Part shown: piece after piece, positions 30,686-41,119 of the stretch | Layout of the letters: every line of letters starts with the position of its first letter | How positions within the stretch are numbered: position 1 is the first letter of the stretch | NCBI GenBank assembly: GCA_965240325.2 | Contig: OZ251227.1 | Span: forward strand, 2,666,001 to 2,730,000 | Length of the DNA: 64,000 nucleotides | Reading direction: 5' to 3' | Source: Rebecca billardiae RCC1528 | Lineage: Eukaryota > Haptophyta | The notes under the pieces: generated by a model | Databases searched by the model: none | The model's input: the letters and a program-made list of their open reading frames with translations, nothing else | Told to the model about the DNA's origin: nothing | Position numbers and translations under genes: made by a program

Positions 30686-31982
30686 ATGAGGCCTGCGCAC
30701 GTCGACGCGGACGGCATCTTCGTCAGCAGGCCGGAAGCAGACGCGGCGGCGCTCGAGTGGGTTGGCGAGCCCAGGCCACAGCAACGGCTGTCGTCGTCCG
30801 CCGGCGCTGAGGCGCTGTGCGCGACGTACGAGGCGCTACGCGCCTACGGCGAGGAAGTGAGAGTGGGGGACTGCGTGTACGTGCACCCGGCCGAGCTCAG
30901 CTCGCCCTGCGACGTCGGCCTCGTCGCGCACCTCTTCGAGGCGGACGATGGCACGAAAAAAGCGGAAGTGCGCTGGTTCTGGCGCGGCGCGAGATTACAG
31001 CTGCCAAGGGGCATCAAGCTCGAGCACAAGCGCGAGCTCTTCCTCAGCGACGCGCACGCCGAGGTCGACGCCACGGCGATCGACAGGTGCGCGAATGCGG
31101 GTCCCCACCTGCACGCGCGCAACCGCGACCGTCGCATGCATGCGCCCACGTCGCCGGCGCACCCGTGCACGCGCGCGCGCGCGCGCGCGCGGCGCATGCA
31201 TGCGCGAAGGAAAGTGAGTGTGTATCATGCGAGGAAGGACGAGAAGGTGCCGCTTGCGATCAAGGAGCAGCGCGATACGTTCTTTTACCGGCGCACGTAC
31301 GACCCTGAGAAGAAGACCTTCAGCGGCGAGGCACCGCACGCCGGGAGCTGCGCGCCCTTGCCTGAGGCGGGCCCGCCAGCCAAGCGGTGTGCGCACGCGC
31401 GCGCACGTGTTGGCCTTTGGCGCGACGCCGGACGGCACGCAGCCGCGCGCCCTCGGCCGCGGCTGAGCCGCATCAACGCGCGCCTGTGCCTGCCCACTGC
31501 GCGCGCATCGCCCGCGCAGCGCGAGGAAAGGCAAGAAGGCCTCGCCGGCCAAGGCGCCGCGCGCGGTCCAGCTGGCAGACGACGCGGGCGACGGGTACCG
31601 GTCTGTGAAGAGCATCCTTGAGAAGATCGAGTCGTATAGGCTCGAGATCATCGGCAAGATGGACGAGGTGAAGGGGCTGGTGCAGGCGGTGCGGCAGGAG
31701 TCGTGCGCGCAGCAGGGGCAGCTGAGCGCGCGGCTCGACGACGCCGAGGCGAAGCTGAATGCGTTGCTTGCGCCGACTGACGCCGGCGGCGGGGCTGTGG
31801 TCGAGGACGGCCTCAACGGCGATGCCGACGATGACCCATCAGCAGCAGCCAATCGGCGTCCGCCATCTGCAGTGGCGCCTCGCGACAGCGGTGATGACGG
31901 GCATCTCGCAGGACACGCCCATGACGGTGCGGCTCACTCTCAGCACGCTGCGACACCGCAGGCGGCTGTACTGCCAGCGTGA
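30686..31982 (+). CDS. BAH-domain protein
   Basis: BAH domains read nucleosomes or histone tails, or scaffold silencing and replication complexes. Inferred exons: 30686-31086, 31210-31386, 31520-31982; 346 aa. The BAH domain covers about residues 50-180: VRVGDCVYVHPAELSSPCDV, VAHLFEADDGTKKAEVRWFW, KRELFLSD, then across intron 1 KVSVYHARKDEKVPLA and DTFFYRRTYDPEKKTF. The EVRWF...ELFLSD pattern resembles the ORC1 BAH, but no AAA+ ATPase follows. A basic stretch (ARKGKKASPAK) may be a nuclear signal, then a coiled coil (ILEKIESYRLEIIGKMDEVK, to about residue 270) and a disordered tail. Intron 1 uses a weak acceptor (CGAAG), so that junction is the least sure. Confidence 0.72.
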
Positions 31983-32735
31983 TGATCTGGCGGATGGGCC
32001 GAGCACTGACGCCGGTCAGACGGTCTCACGGTCAGTGACCTGCGGCCTGAGTGAGGCATGGCACCGGGCCGGCTGTCGGCGCCGTAGCTCGTCTCACGTC
32101 TTGCTGCGGGCTCGGCCCACCCAGCGGCACTCCCTCCAAGTGCCTCCGGCTGCTGGCGGCCGCTGGGGCGCCTGGCCGCGCACTCTGAGTAGTCTGACGA
32201 GTGACGGCGGCCGCGCACGGCACGACGGCGACGGCCACGGGGGAGTCTCGGGGTGTGCCATCATAGTAGACTTCGCGCGCCAGTACACATCGGCACTCGG
32301 ACGGGGCGGCGCGGTACACATCAGGCTGCACAGCCCACACTCCGTACAGGGCTACAGGCCACCGTCACTCTGCCGTGTCCCGGTGTCTCAGTCTGCGGCA
32401 GCAGACCGTGTCCGTGATCGGATTCGCTATTCGGCACGGGACGCCGACGGACACAGTGAGTCCGCCGTGTGCCGCGTCCTGCCGTCCTGCCTCCTACAGT
32501 AGTCCTGACACGGGCCGGCCGCTCCGCCGCAGACGACCGCCGCTGTCGTCAATATTATATATCGTCATCGCGCCGCTAAACAGTTTACTAGTAAACAACT
32601 AATTCAAGTTCAGTGCGCTGCTGATCCCTGCCGCGGGCAGAGCCGCGAGCGTCAGAACGACTACACTACAACACGATACTACTACAGTATTACAGGGGCC
32701 TCTGGCACCTGTCCGAGGCTGAGACCAATCTTGAG
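31983..32735. other. intergenic, no gene seen
   Basis: This 753 bp gap separates convergent 3' ends. A lower-GC stretch at about 32,550-32,690 contains TAAACAGTTTACTAGTAAAC (a short imperfect palindrome). No ORF is supported. Confidence 0.5.
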
Positions 32736-34133
32736 TCAGACGGCCGGTGGCGCTGAGAGGATGGCGAGCGCCGCCTGGCGGCCCGTCGTCATCGCCCCGT
32801 GCACGCACGGATTCACGCCCTCGTTCGTCGCCTCCCCAGCAAAGTACACAGTGCCACCCAGAGGCGTGCGCAACGTCTGGCGCGCGTCGCCGGCGTGCAG
32901 CGTCGGGTGCGAGTACGCGCCGTGCGCAAACGGCACGTCACGCCAGTTGCGCACCGCGTGCCCGACGCAGCACGAGGTGGCGGGGTTTGGGTCAGCCGCA
33001 GTGCCGAAGATGAAATCGAGCTGAGCGAGCATCCGGCGCACCAGCACCTCCTCGCCCAGCGCGGCGATGCGCTCCGACCGGCGGCCGGCGACGAAGCCTA
33101 CGATCACGTGTGTGCGCCCTGCCGTGCTCTCGCGCTGGGCGTCAGCATCGCCCGGCGCCTCGCCGCCGGCACGGCCACCCGCTGGCGTGAGCCACAGCTC
33201 CGGGAAGAGGCAGTCGGCGCACACCACGTCCCACAGGTCATCCGGCCAGAACCTGCGGGACACCCGCACGACCACCTTCAGCGCGTTGCCCACGCTGACC
33301 TTGCCGATCGCCTCCGCGCGCGCCGCGGGCAGCGGCGGCTCAAACCGGAGCGAGCCGCGTTGCAGCACAGCCAGTGGGATGGTCACGACCACCGAGCGCG
33401 CGCGCACGCGCCGGCCCTGCGCGTCGACGACGGCGGCGCCGTCCGCGGGATCGTCGGACCACTCCACCCGGACGGCCTCGAAGCCGGTGAGCACCTCCAG
33501 CCCTTTGGCCACGTGCTCGACGACGTCGGAGAGCGTGTGCGGCGGCGCGAGCGCGAGGTACTCCTCGCCGTGGCTCCACGCGCGCTGCTCGGCGATGGTC
33601 TCGTGTAGGCCGATGTCGGACATCTCGGCGCCGTAGTCGTTTGCGTAGATGGCGTCGGCGAGGTCGATGACGCGCGAGGCCACGCCGCGCGCGGCGAGGG
33701 CCTGCAGCAGCGACTGCTCCGCCGTGCTGCCCACATCCAAATCCTTCAACAGCTCAAACTGATCAAACATGTGCGCGATGTCCGGGTCCTCGTCGGCCTC
33801 GTCGGAGGAGAGGAGGCGCCCCTCGCGGCCGAGGTAGTAGTAGTTTGGCCAGGCCATCTCGACCACGCGGCAGCCCATCGCCAACGCCTCGTCGAGCAGC
33901 ATGTTGTCGGCACTGCCATGAATGAACTCTGGGCCGAGCTCGATGCGCTCGTTCGGGTCGCCGCCGGGGACGGCGGTGTTGGCAACGCGCCCGCCTACGC
34001 GCTCGGTGGCCTCGAGCACGAGCACGTCCGTGCGCCCGTGCGCAACCAGCTCACGCGCGGCGACAAGGCCCGCCGGGCCGGCGCCGACAATCGCCACGTC
34101 CACGTGGCGGCACGTGTCATTCATGACATTCAT
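32736..34133 (-). CDS. flavin-containing amine oxidase
   Basis: Likely oxidises a polyamine or other amine using FAD. The 465 aa single-exon product starts MNVMNDT (34,133); the frame is open upstream to 34,253, but that part is Pro/Arg-rich. The N-terminal Rossmann motif is VAIVGAGPAGLVAARELV (about residues 13-30), followed by VLVLEATERVGGRV. The substrate domain includes IELGPEFIHGSADNMLL, similar to polyamine and LSD1-type oxidases. The C-terminal FAD contact block reads VYFAGEATN and VHGAMTTGRQAA. HAVRNWRDVPFAHGAYSH matches the conserved WxxxPFxxGAYS segment. No SWIRM or transit peptide is evident. Shares a divergent interval with the membrane-protein gene. Confidence 0.88.
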   Translation of the reverse strand: MNVMNDTCRHVDVAIVGAGPAGLVAARELVAHGRTDVLVLEATERVGGRVANTAVPGGDPNERIELGPEFIHGSADNMLLDEALAMGCRVVEMAWPNYYYLGREGRLLSSDEADEDPDIAHMFDQFELLKDLDVGSTAEQSLLQALAARGVASRVIDLADAIYANDYGAEMSDIGLHETIAEQRAWSHGEEYLALAPPHTLSDVVEHVAKGLEVLTGFEAVRVEWSDDPADGAAVVDAQGRRVRARSVVVTIPLAVLQRGSLRFEPPLPAARAEAIGKVSVGNALKVVVRVSRRFWPDDLWDVVCADCLFPELWLTPAGGRAGGEAPGDADAQRESTAGRTHVIVGFVAGRRSERIAALGEEVLVRRMLAQLDFIFGTAADPNPATSCCVGHAVRNWRDVPFAHGAYSHPTLHAGDARQTLRTPLGGTVYFAGEATNEGVNPCVHGAMTTGRQAALAILSAPPAV

Positions 34134-34298
34134 TGGAGCAAATGTGGACGGCGCTTGCGCGCTTTCGTCCCTGGGAGAGCTGCCGCGCGCTCGCGGCCGG
34201 GGGAAAATCTCTTGCAGGCCAGGCGGTTGTGCGCGGGGCCGGGCGGCGTCCACCCTTGCCGCCCTGCTTGGTGCTCGCTCGGCGCGCCGCTTGTCAAC
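34134..34298. promoter_or_regulatory. bidirectional promoter interval
   Basis: These 165 bp separate the preferred starts of the amine oxidase (minus) and the multi-pass membrane protein (plus). If the longer amine oxidase start at 34,253 is real, only 45 bp would remain. Confidence 0.4.
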
Positions 34299-35313
34299 AT
34301 GCTGCCCACGGCAACGCTGTACTGGATACTCGGCGCAGAGCTTCTCATCATCGGATGCGCAAGCGCCGCGCTGTCACACCGCCACATCCGCAGCCGGCAG
34401 CACCCGTCACTCCGGCTCGTGTCGACGATGGCGTGGTCGTGGAGGCCGTTGTCCGTCGGGCGCACCGGCGTGTGGGCCCTCCTGGCGTTCCGAGCGTCGT
34501 GCGCCGCTCTCTTCGCGGGGACGCTCATGGTTGTTGTCGAGGAGAACCCGCGAGGTGCTCACCCCTTCTTCTTCTTCACCACGTACGCGCGAGTGCCCGC
34601 CACCCCCCACGCGCGCGAGCGCCCACGCCCTTCTCCCTCATCGGCACATGCACGCCGCGCGCGCTCGCAGGTGGAACTTCTGCCTCCAGCTGGTGTACTT
34701 TTGCCTCGCGTCTATCGCAGGGGCGAGGCTCCTATGCAAACCACCGTGGGCGCTGCTCGAGTCGCCCGCCGAGCGCGCGCTCTCGAGCACAGTGCACATG
34801 CTCTTCTCGGTCTGCCTGCCGTCGTCATTACTGGTCTCCGTGGTGCTGTGGGGCGTGCTCTTGCCGCAGTCCATCGCGTCGGGCGACGAGCAGGCCGTGG
34901 CGCACACGCTGAGCCCATCCTCCTTCGTGCAGCACGCGGTGAACACCGCGCTGCTGCTGCTCGACTTCTCGGCCAATCACATGCTGGTCGACCCGTCCAC
35001 GCTCGTGCTCGTGGTGCTGTGGAACACGGTGTACGTGCTGTTCGAATGGTGCGCGCACGCGGTCAACGGCTGGTGGACCTACTTCTTCCTCCGCATCAGC
35101 GACGCCACCCCCATGTGGTACGCTGCGCTGGCGCTCGTCGGCGTCGGCGCGCACGCGCTCACTGTCGGACTGTCGAAGCTGAAGGCCTGGCGACTCCACT
35201 TGGCGCACGAGGCCACAGAAACGAGCGCGCTCAACCCGCTCACGCAACCCGCGAGCGGGCGGGACCCTGGCAGCGAGCTCGAGAACAGCTCCGCTGACTA
35301 CACGGAGATATAG
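34299..35313 (+). CDS. multi-pass membrane protein, rolling-stone/AIG1-like
   Basis: Inferred exons 34299-34582 and 34671-35313 give a 308 aa protein with about six or seven hydrophobic helices: TLYWILGAELLIIGCASAAL at the N-terminus, LLAFRASCAALFAGTLMVVV, a segment joined across the intron (FFFFTT then WNFCLQLVYFCLASIAG), SVCLPSSLLVSVVLWGVLL, HAVNTALLLLDF, LVLVVLWNTVYVLFEW, and WYAALALVGVGAHALTVGL. The TTWNFCLQLVYF motif followed by helix patterns resembles the rolling stone / FAR-17a-AIG1 group (androgen-induced serine hydrolases in animals). The cytosolic tail is polar. The intron (88 bp, GTACGC...TCGCAG) is the shortest in the window. Family assignment is tentative. Confidence 0.65.
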
Positions 35314-35988
35314 TCAGCATCGCCCCCTGCGTCTCCATCTTGCCCTTATTGGCGTCAGTACCTTGTAACAGCCTCTTCGAGTCTGACTGAGTCCGTGCAT
35401 GCAGCCTGCCCGCCGCCAGGTTATGTTATGACTCGCGGTGACGGCCCGACTCAGACTGACGGGGCTCCGGGCCCGGTGACAGTCCGCCGGTGACTCGGCT
35501 CCGGCGGCCGGGCCGCGCTGCGCGTAGTTCTATGTCGTATGATACAACTATACTACAATTCTACTTCTAAGACTGCTAATAATATCTAGTTTATAAGTCG
35601 ATCTGCTGATATGATAAGCAGAATCGATCATCGCCGATATTCGCGCCTCATTCTGTAAATCTGTAATTCGGCATTCGCGCGCTGACGGCGGCGGCGGTAA
35701 AGACCGTTAATGCGTTATTGACTGTGACGCGACTTTAATAACGCCGTGTTGAGTCGGGCGCTGCTGTCTACGGACGATCGATGACTCTGATCCCGCCGCG
35801 CGGCGACTCGTAAGCTCAGGCTATTGTTCTCAGAGCCGCTGGCTGGTTAGTGGTTTCCGATCGAGCCGTTCGCGCCCGAAACGTCGGTCCGCCAAAACTC
35901 GGCCCGCGACCGATCCAACGGTCGGGCGTGTGGCGGCAACGCCAACGGCAGCACCCCACGCGGTGTCGACCGCAGCGATGCCCGCATG
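35314..35988. other. intergenic, no gene seen
   Basis: This 675 bp gap lies between convergent genes. The stretch 35,530-35,720 is A/T-rich (TATACTACAATTCTAC, TAATAATATCTAG), unlike the coding flanks. No ORF or clear repeat. Confidence 0.5.
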
Positions 35989-36840
35989 TCACCGCGGCCA
36001 CGCGTACGTCGCAGGACCGCGCTCGGCCTCGAGCCGTTCGCGCAGCACCTCGGCGGGAGGCGCGGGCGGTGACAGCAGCGACTGGAGGAACGGAACTGCC
36101 GCGCTCAGCAAAATGTCCCAGCCCGGGATGTCGAAGCGGTCCTCCTGGTACTCGACGAGGCCATCTTCGCCGAGGCGCAGGTCCGTGTACACAACGTAGG
36201 GCTTTAGTGTGAGCGTGAGCGGCCCAAGGCACACGCCGCCCGAGAGGCGCCACGTGATGGTCAGCGTGCGCTCCGCGCTCGCCTCTGCGCGGACCACTTC
36301 CACGCGGCTCGTCTTCTGCTCGAAAAGGCGATTGACACCCGCCGCGTAGTTCTCGACGCCCTGCAGCCGCACGTCGGGGTCGACAAATTCAAACGCGTCG
36401 CTGTACAGCTCTGCGCGCACGGCGCCCGTGACGAAGCACTCCGTCTCGCGGATGGCACGTTCCAGTCGCTCAAACGCTTTTGCCATGTCACGTTCAGGCG
36501 CCTTTGGCGCGGAGAAGTCGACCGCCTGCAGGCTTTGCGCGTCCGTGCGCACGCTGCCCGGGCCGGTAGTGCCGTCGTCAGCGCTCGGCAGGAACTGGCC
36601 GATGAGACCCGTCACAGGGTTGGCGTACACAGGACCTGTCGCCGCCGCCTGCTCCTCCGCCGCGCCGCCAGAGTCGTCCGCGCCATCGCCGCCCACACAT
36701 GCAATGTCCGCGCGCGCCGGAGCGCTGGCGACCACACTGCTCGGCGCACGGCTCAGCTCGAGCAGCTGCGCTCGTGCCCGACCCCCGCTCCACCCCTGCG
36801 TGGCGAGAAGGACCGAAATGACCACCATCGTCGAGGCCAT
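35989..36840 (-). CDS. NTF2-like (DUF2358-type) protein, probably organelle-targeted
   Basis: A single-exon 283 aa protein. The N-terminus is hydrophobic (MASTMVVISVLLATQGWSGG), then Ala/Arg/Ser-rich, consistent with a signal or bipartite plastid presequence. The C-terminal domain (about 120-260) shows ERAIRETECFVTGAV, LYSDAFEFVDPDVRLQGVEN, RTLTITWRLSGG, and LGEDGLVEYQEDRFDIPGW. This is the pattern of DUF2358/SnoaL-like proteins (YxxDxxFxDP...G...Y, then WxxxG, then dGxIxxhxD), which are common in plastids of plants and algae. No enzymatic activity is established for the group. The Ala/Asp/Gly-rich linker (about 40-110) is unconserved. Confidence 0.7.
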   Translation of the reverse strand: MASTMVVISVLLATQGWSGGRARAQLLELSRAPSSVVASAPARADIACVGGDGADDSGGAAEEQAAATGPVYANPVTGLIGQFLPSADDGTTGPGSVRTDAQSLQAVDFSAPKAPERDMAKAFERLERAIRETECFVTGAVRAELYSDAFEFVDPDVRLQGVENYAAGVNRLFEQKTSRVEVVRAEASAERTLTITWRLSGGVCLGPLTLTLKPYVVYTDLRLGEDGLVEYQEDRFDIPGWDILLSAAVPFLQSLLSPPAPPAEVLRERLEAERGPATYAWPR

Positions 36841-37483
36841 GATTGATCCCCCGCCGCTCGCCCCTGCCCTGCTGACAAGCGGTGGGCAGGACGTCGGGGG
36901 AGGGAATCGGCAGGCGAATCTTTCGGCGTGCGGCCCGGCGGCTCTCTCGGCGCTTGCTCGGCCTTATTCACTCATCGACTAAATGCTCATTCCACACAAT
37001 ACGGAAGTTAGCACGCAATAATCAAATGTGTAGTGCGATGCTTATCAAGTGGTCTGAAAGTGAGCTCATGGTGATATATGCTCATCGTCATCAAGGGTAC
37101 CCCCATACGGCAATGGTTGACGAACGAAATGCTCATCCGATCCTCGCGAGAAAAGGATGGCAGCGAAGAAATGTCTTTCCACGCGCGGGGCTTGCAAGCT
37201 GCGAGGCCCAAGCAGGTGCCCACTGGCGGGCTGGCCAGGCTGCACGAGCGCGATGGCTCCGCGCGAGTCCGCTTGATCGGAGGGCGCTGGCCAGGTGCGC
37301 TCACGCGGCAGCGGAGGCGAGCGTGCTGAGCGTGCGCGGCGCGATGCTGATCTTGAGGCCGCTGTGTTTCGGGCCAAGCGTGCCATCCGTGAACTCGACC
37401 GGCTTGTCCTCGGGCGAAGGGGGCGGGCTGATCTCGAAGCGCTGGATCTGTCGTCACGCGGGGTGGACGTGGATGGGCCGTGA
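36841..37483. other. intergenic, no supported gene
   Basis: This 643 bp gap lies between two minus-strand genes. An open plus frame crosses it but continues antisense into the P450 gene and has no motif. A less GC-rich patch at about 36,970-37,130 is likely the NTF2-like gene promoter. Confidence 0.45.
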
Positions 37484-38980
37484 TCAGCCGCGGGCAATCG
37501 CGATCACACGGAAGCGTGGCGCGGCGCGAGCTGGGGTTGACTCCGCGCGGCGGTGCGCACGCACGATCGTCGCGAGGATCGTGATGGCCTCAAGCTCGGC
37601 GAGGCGGAAGCCAATGCACTTGCGAGCGCCGCCGCCAAACGGAAGCCACGTCGAGCCCGGCGCGCCGAGGCGAGCGGTGGCGTGGCGCTCGGGGAAGAAC
37701 TCAGCCGCGTGCTTGAAGCGCTGCGGCGCGCGGGCGGCGGATGCGGTCGAGTAGAAGACGATCGTCCCAGCCGGCACGGGGTGGCCGAGGAGCTTGGTGC
37801 TGCTCTCGCACTTGCGCGCGATCGCGGGCACCGTCGGGTAGAGCCGAAGGGCCTCGTAGAATGCGCAGCGCAGGAAGTCGAGCTTGGCGGCGCCGTCGGG
37901 CGTAACGGGCTGGTGGCCGCACACGTGCGCCACCTCGGCAGCCGCGCGCGCCTGCGCGATGGGGTCGTGCGCGAGCAGGTGCAGCGTCCAGCACAGCGTG
38001 TTGCTCGTGGACTCGTGCCCGGCGATGAGCAGCGAGATGATCTCGTCGTGAGCCTCCGAAAAGGGCAGCTTGGCGCGCGCCAGCGCCTCGAGCAGCGAGG
38101 TGGAGCCCTCGTCCGCGCCGTCGCGCTCGTCCTCCTGCACGGCGCGGTCGTACATCTCTCGCGCCTTCGCGCCGAACAGGTCGAACGCCTCGAGCATCTG
38201 GCGCTGCGAGCTCGGCATCAGCCCGCGCGGCAGCGACAGCACGGTGCGCACGAGCCACGGTGGGAAGGCGATCCCCTTGAACGTGCCGCCGAGGATGTGC
38301 GTCCCGGCCTCGACGAACGGGTTGTCCTCGAAGCTGGCGAGCGCGCCGAAGTCGACGGCGAAGCCCACGTCGCCGATGATGTCGAGCGTCGCGGCGACGA
38401 GCGGCTTGTACACATCGACGACGAGCGGGCGCTCGCCGTCGGTGCTCACGGCGGCCTCGTCGAGCGTCGCGCACAGCTCCTCGGCGCGCGCGCGCATGCG
38501 CGGCTGGTAGCCGCGCAGCGCCCGCGTGGTGAGCGCGGGCAGCACGGCGCTCCGATGCGCGCGCCACATTGCACTCGTCTTCAGCGCGAGGAGCCCCTTC
38601 TGGAACACGGCCGACTCGAGCGGCCGGCCGGGGTACTTGTCGTTGTCGCGGAGCACGTCGCCCTCGACCGCGTCCGGATCGTCGCAGCAGATGATGGCGC
38701 CACGGCCGATGGGCAGGACGAGCTTGAAGATCGGGCCGTACTTGGCGTGCATCTCGCGCAGGAAGAGGTGGCGTGCCGAGAAGAAGGACGGCGACTTGAG
38801 CATGGTGCCGATCGCGCCGTGGAGCGTGCCGTACGGCGGGCCGGGGATGTCTTGGATCTCCTTGAGGTACTTGGCGCGGCGCGCGAGCGAGACGGCGACG
38901 AATGTAGCGATGCCGACGCCGAGCGCGCCAACGAGCTGGCACGCGTGGCAGGTCGCGGTGGGCGTGTTCAGGCTGCTCAT
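37484..38980 (-). CDS. cytochrome P450, microsomal type
   Basis: A haem-thiolate monooxygenase, probably acting on a lipid, sterol or terpenoid; the substrate is unknown. The 498 aa single-exon product starts MSSLNTPT, just before an N-terminal membrane helix (LVGALGVGIATFVAVSLARR, about 17-35) and the Pro hinge IPGPPYG. The C-helix WRAHR is at about 139-143. The I-helix oxygen motif AGHEST is at 320-325, with ExxR (EALR) at 376-379. The haem-binding loop FGGGARKCIGFRLA places the ligand Cys near residue 455. Length and motif spacing are typical of eukaryotic class II P450s. Divergent from the coiled-coil gene, 344 bp away. Confidence 0.93.
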   Translation of the reverse strand: MSSLNTPTATCHACQLVGALGVGIATFVAVSLARRAKYLKEIQDIPGPPYGTLHGAIGTMLKSPSFFSARHLFLREMHAKYGPIFKLVLPIGRGAIICCDDPDAVEGDVLRDNDKYPGRPLESAVFQKGLLALKTSAMWRAHRSAVLPALTTRALRGYQPRMRARAEELCATLDEAAVSTDGERPLVVDVYKPLVAATLDIIGDVGFAVDFGALASFEDNPFVEAGTHILGGTFKGIAFPPWLVRTVLSLPRGLMPSSQRQMLEAFDLFGAKAREMYDRAVQEDERDGADEGSTSLLEALARAKLPFSEAHDEIISLLIAGHESTSNTLCWTLHLLAHDPIAQARAAAEVAHVCGHQPVTPDGAAKLDFLRCAFYEALRLYPTVPAIARKCESSTKLLGHPVPAGTIVFYSTASAARAPQRFKHAAEFFPERHATARLGAPGSTWLPFGGGARKCIGFRLAELEAITILATIVRAHRRAESTPARAAPRFRVIAIARG

Positions 38981-39324
38981 GCTTGGCGACGGGAGGTTTG
39001 CGTGCGGGCGGGCGGGGGAGGAGCGGGTTCTGCGAAGCTGTTCGCGTGCGTTTGGTCGGTGGCGGCAAAATGGCCGGCGCGCCGACGAAAGTAGACTATG
39101 AGAAGCTCCTCCCTCGCCCAACGGCAGCGCGAAAAAATAGCCGATGACGAGGTCGGATTTTGCTTGTGCCAAGGGTGTTCTTGTGCGAAGGTCCGCCCGC
39201 CGCCGAAAATCGGCGTTGCGGTCCTCCGGCTGGGCAGCCGGTGCTCACAAGCTGAGCCAAGCTCCGGATCACACCGTCGGAGCCGAGCTTTCCACCGCCA
39301 AAGGCCCGGTGCGCGCACTGCGAG
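38981..39324. promoter_or_regulatory. divergent promoter interval
   Basis: This 344 bp region lies between the P450 start (minus) and the coiled-coil gene start (plus). No clear core element is visible. Confidence 0.35.
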
Positions 39325-40374
39325 ATGTCCGCACGGCGCCCGCTCTTCGTGGACATGCTTGATGTCGAAGAAGCGATGATTGATGCCGACCGCGACATCG
39401 TGCGCCTTGAGTGCGCGCTTGCAGACGCCCAGCGCCTGGAACGTGACACGCTTTGCGAGCACATCCAGTTCGAGCACGCGCTGCTCGAACACGCGCCGCG
39501 CGTTCGATTGCTTTCTGACAATACGTTGTGCCAGCAGGACGAGTACGAGCTCATGCGTGCGGAAGCGCAGGCCGAAGCGATAACCGCAACTCACATCCGC
39601 GAGACAGCAGCACGCGCGTCACGTGCAGCCGCGATCGACGCGGACCGCGAGCTCGAGCGACTCGAGAACGCAATCTGCGCTGCGCATGCAGCGCGCGCCG
39701 AGCAGCTTGAGCAGCTTGAGCACGAGGTGCGAGAGCGCGTGAGCACTCTGGCTGGTTCGTGCGTGTGGGCCCAGGACGAGCACGAGCTGCGGCTGGCGGA
39801 TACCTGCGCTTCCGCACGCACGCCCTTCCAGGCCGAATGCGAGCTCGTGCGCGCGCTGGAAGCGGACGAGGTGCGCTCGGAGCGTGCGATGCAGCTCGAG
39901 CTCGAGCGGGCGCAGTCGGCGCAGGCTCCGCTGGCAGACACGCGTGCTTTCCGGCGGCCGCGCCATTGCAGCCTGGGCAACGCTGCCGCAGGCACGCTCG
40001 AGCCGTCGCACTGGCTGCACGCGCAGGACGAGCATGAGCTGGAGCACGCGCATGCATGCGCGCAGCTGCTCTCCGAGCTGAGGGAGCACGCGCGGCTGCG
40101 CTCCGAGGCCTCTCGGCTCGGCATGGAAGTTCATCAGCTCAAGAATTCGTGCCAGGAGATCATCGCCAAGGAGATTGAAGTTGCCAAGGAGAACATGCGC
40201 AAAGAGTTCGAGCGTCTCACGCTCGACGCTGCGGCCAAGCGCAAAGCCATGGAAGCGCAGTCGGCGATGCGCGGCAGCAACGCCCTGCGTCGCGCCCGTG
40301 GACGCACTGTGGCCGATGAGCTCGCGCGGCTCGCGCCAGAGAATGTGCGCGCGCTCATACCCATGGTCGATTGA
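39325..40374 (+). CDS. coiled-coil protein with degenerate internal repeats
   Basis: A single-exon 349 aa protein, unusually rich in Glu, Ala, Arg, Leu and Cys and predicted to be nearly all helical. Degenerate repeats recur: QDEYELMRAEAQAEA, QDEHELRLADTCASA, FQAECELVRALEADE and QDEHELEHAHACAQL, each roughly 50-80 residues apart. Near the C-terminus KNSCQEIIAKEIEVAKENM and RKEFERLTLDAAAKRKA form a classical heptad coil. No known domain. The repeats suggest structural expansion within the gene. It could be a cytoskeletal or lineage-specific protein. A sustained non-Arg-biased frame supports coding status. Confidence 0.65.
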   Translation: MSARRPLFVDMLDVEEAMIDADRDIVRLECALADAQRLERDTLCEHIQFEHALLEHAPRVRLLSDNTLCQQDEYELMRAEAQAEAITATHIRETAARASRAAAIDADRELERLENAICAAHAARAEQLEQLEHEVRERVSTLAGSCVWAQDEHELRLADTCASARTPFQAECELVRALEADEVRSERAMQLELERAQSAQAPLADTRAFRRPRHCSLGNAAAGTLEPSHWLHAQDEHELEHAHACAQLLSELREHARLRSEASRLGMEVHQLKNSCQEIIAKEIEVAKENMRKEFERLTLDAAAKRKAMEAQSAMRGSNALRRARGRTVADELARLAPENVRALIPMVD

Positions 40375-41119
40375 AGGTTTGCATCCCGCTTCTCAACGCC
40401 ACTGACGTCGAAGCACGCAGCTGCCGCTGGCACGCACGGAGCTCTTGCTCGTGTCTTGATGTTCAAACGTTGCATCATGAATGCATGCCAACTTATTTTT
40501 TTGATCAGCCGAATCATGACTACGCGCAGGGCAGATGAGATGACAGCAGTAGACGTCTGCTTGTTTTATCCGAAGGCATCAGCCGTCCGCTGTTCGAATG
40601 AGCCGCAGTCAACCTTCGAACCTCATGTGATAAAGCCTATGCCGTCGCCTACACTGGAGTACAGTTTACTTGTTTTAACGTGCGTAAGGCTCAAAGTGGC
40701 AGGTTGCCGCGCCATGCTTCATCGCACGCTCTCCGAAGAGAGACCTGGAAACTGGTTTGAACCCATGACCATAAATGATAGCCAAGAGGCGAGATGATGC
40801 TCAGATTGGCTGAGTCGACGTGCTTTTCCATGCACTGCTGAGGTGTCTCCAGCGACCTACTGCAGGGTGAATCTCCCAGTCGCGCGCGCGCACATTGTAC
40901 ATGAAAGTCTCGGTCGGTCACTGTCGGTGGCGAGCAACGCGCCTCAGGAAGCACTGCTGCACACATGACCGTTATTGTTTCTGATAAGCTAGTTCGTTTA
41001 TGGCGGGCCGTAATAATGGTTTATGATGTGTCTGCGAAAACCGGATTATTTAATTCGCGGGAAAGGCGTCTCGGCCCACGGCCACCGGGCCACGTCGCTA
41101 CAATACCATACGTGCCACG
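40375..41119. other. intergenic, no gene seen
   Basis: This 745 bp gap lies between two plus-strand genes and is moderately AT-rich. It should carry the 3' end of the coiled-coil gene and the WD40 promoter. A 113-codon plus frame (40,456-40,797) has no motif and is not called. Confidence 0.45.

Noticed and set aside
37553-39094. 513-codon plus frame
   Set aside because: Antisense to the P450 gene; no domain.
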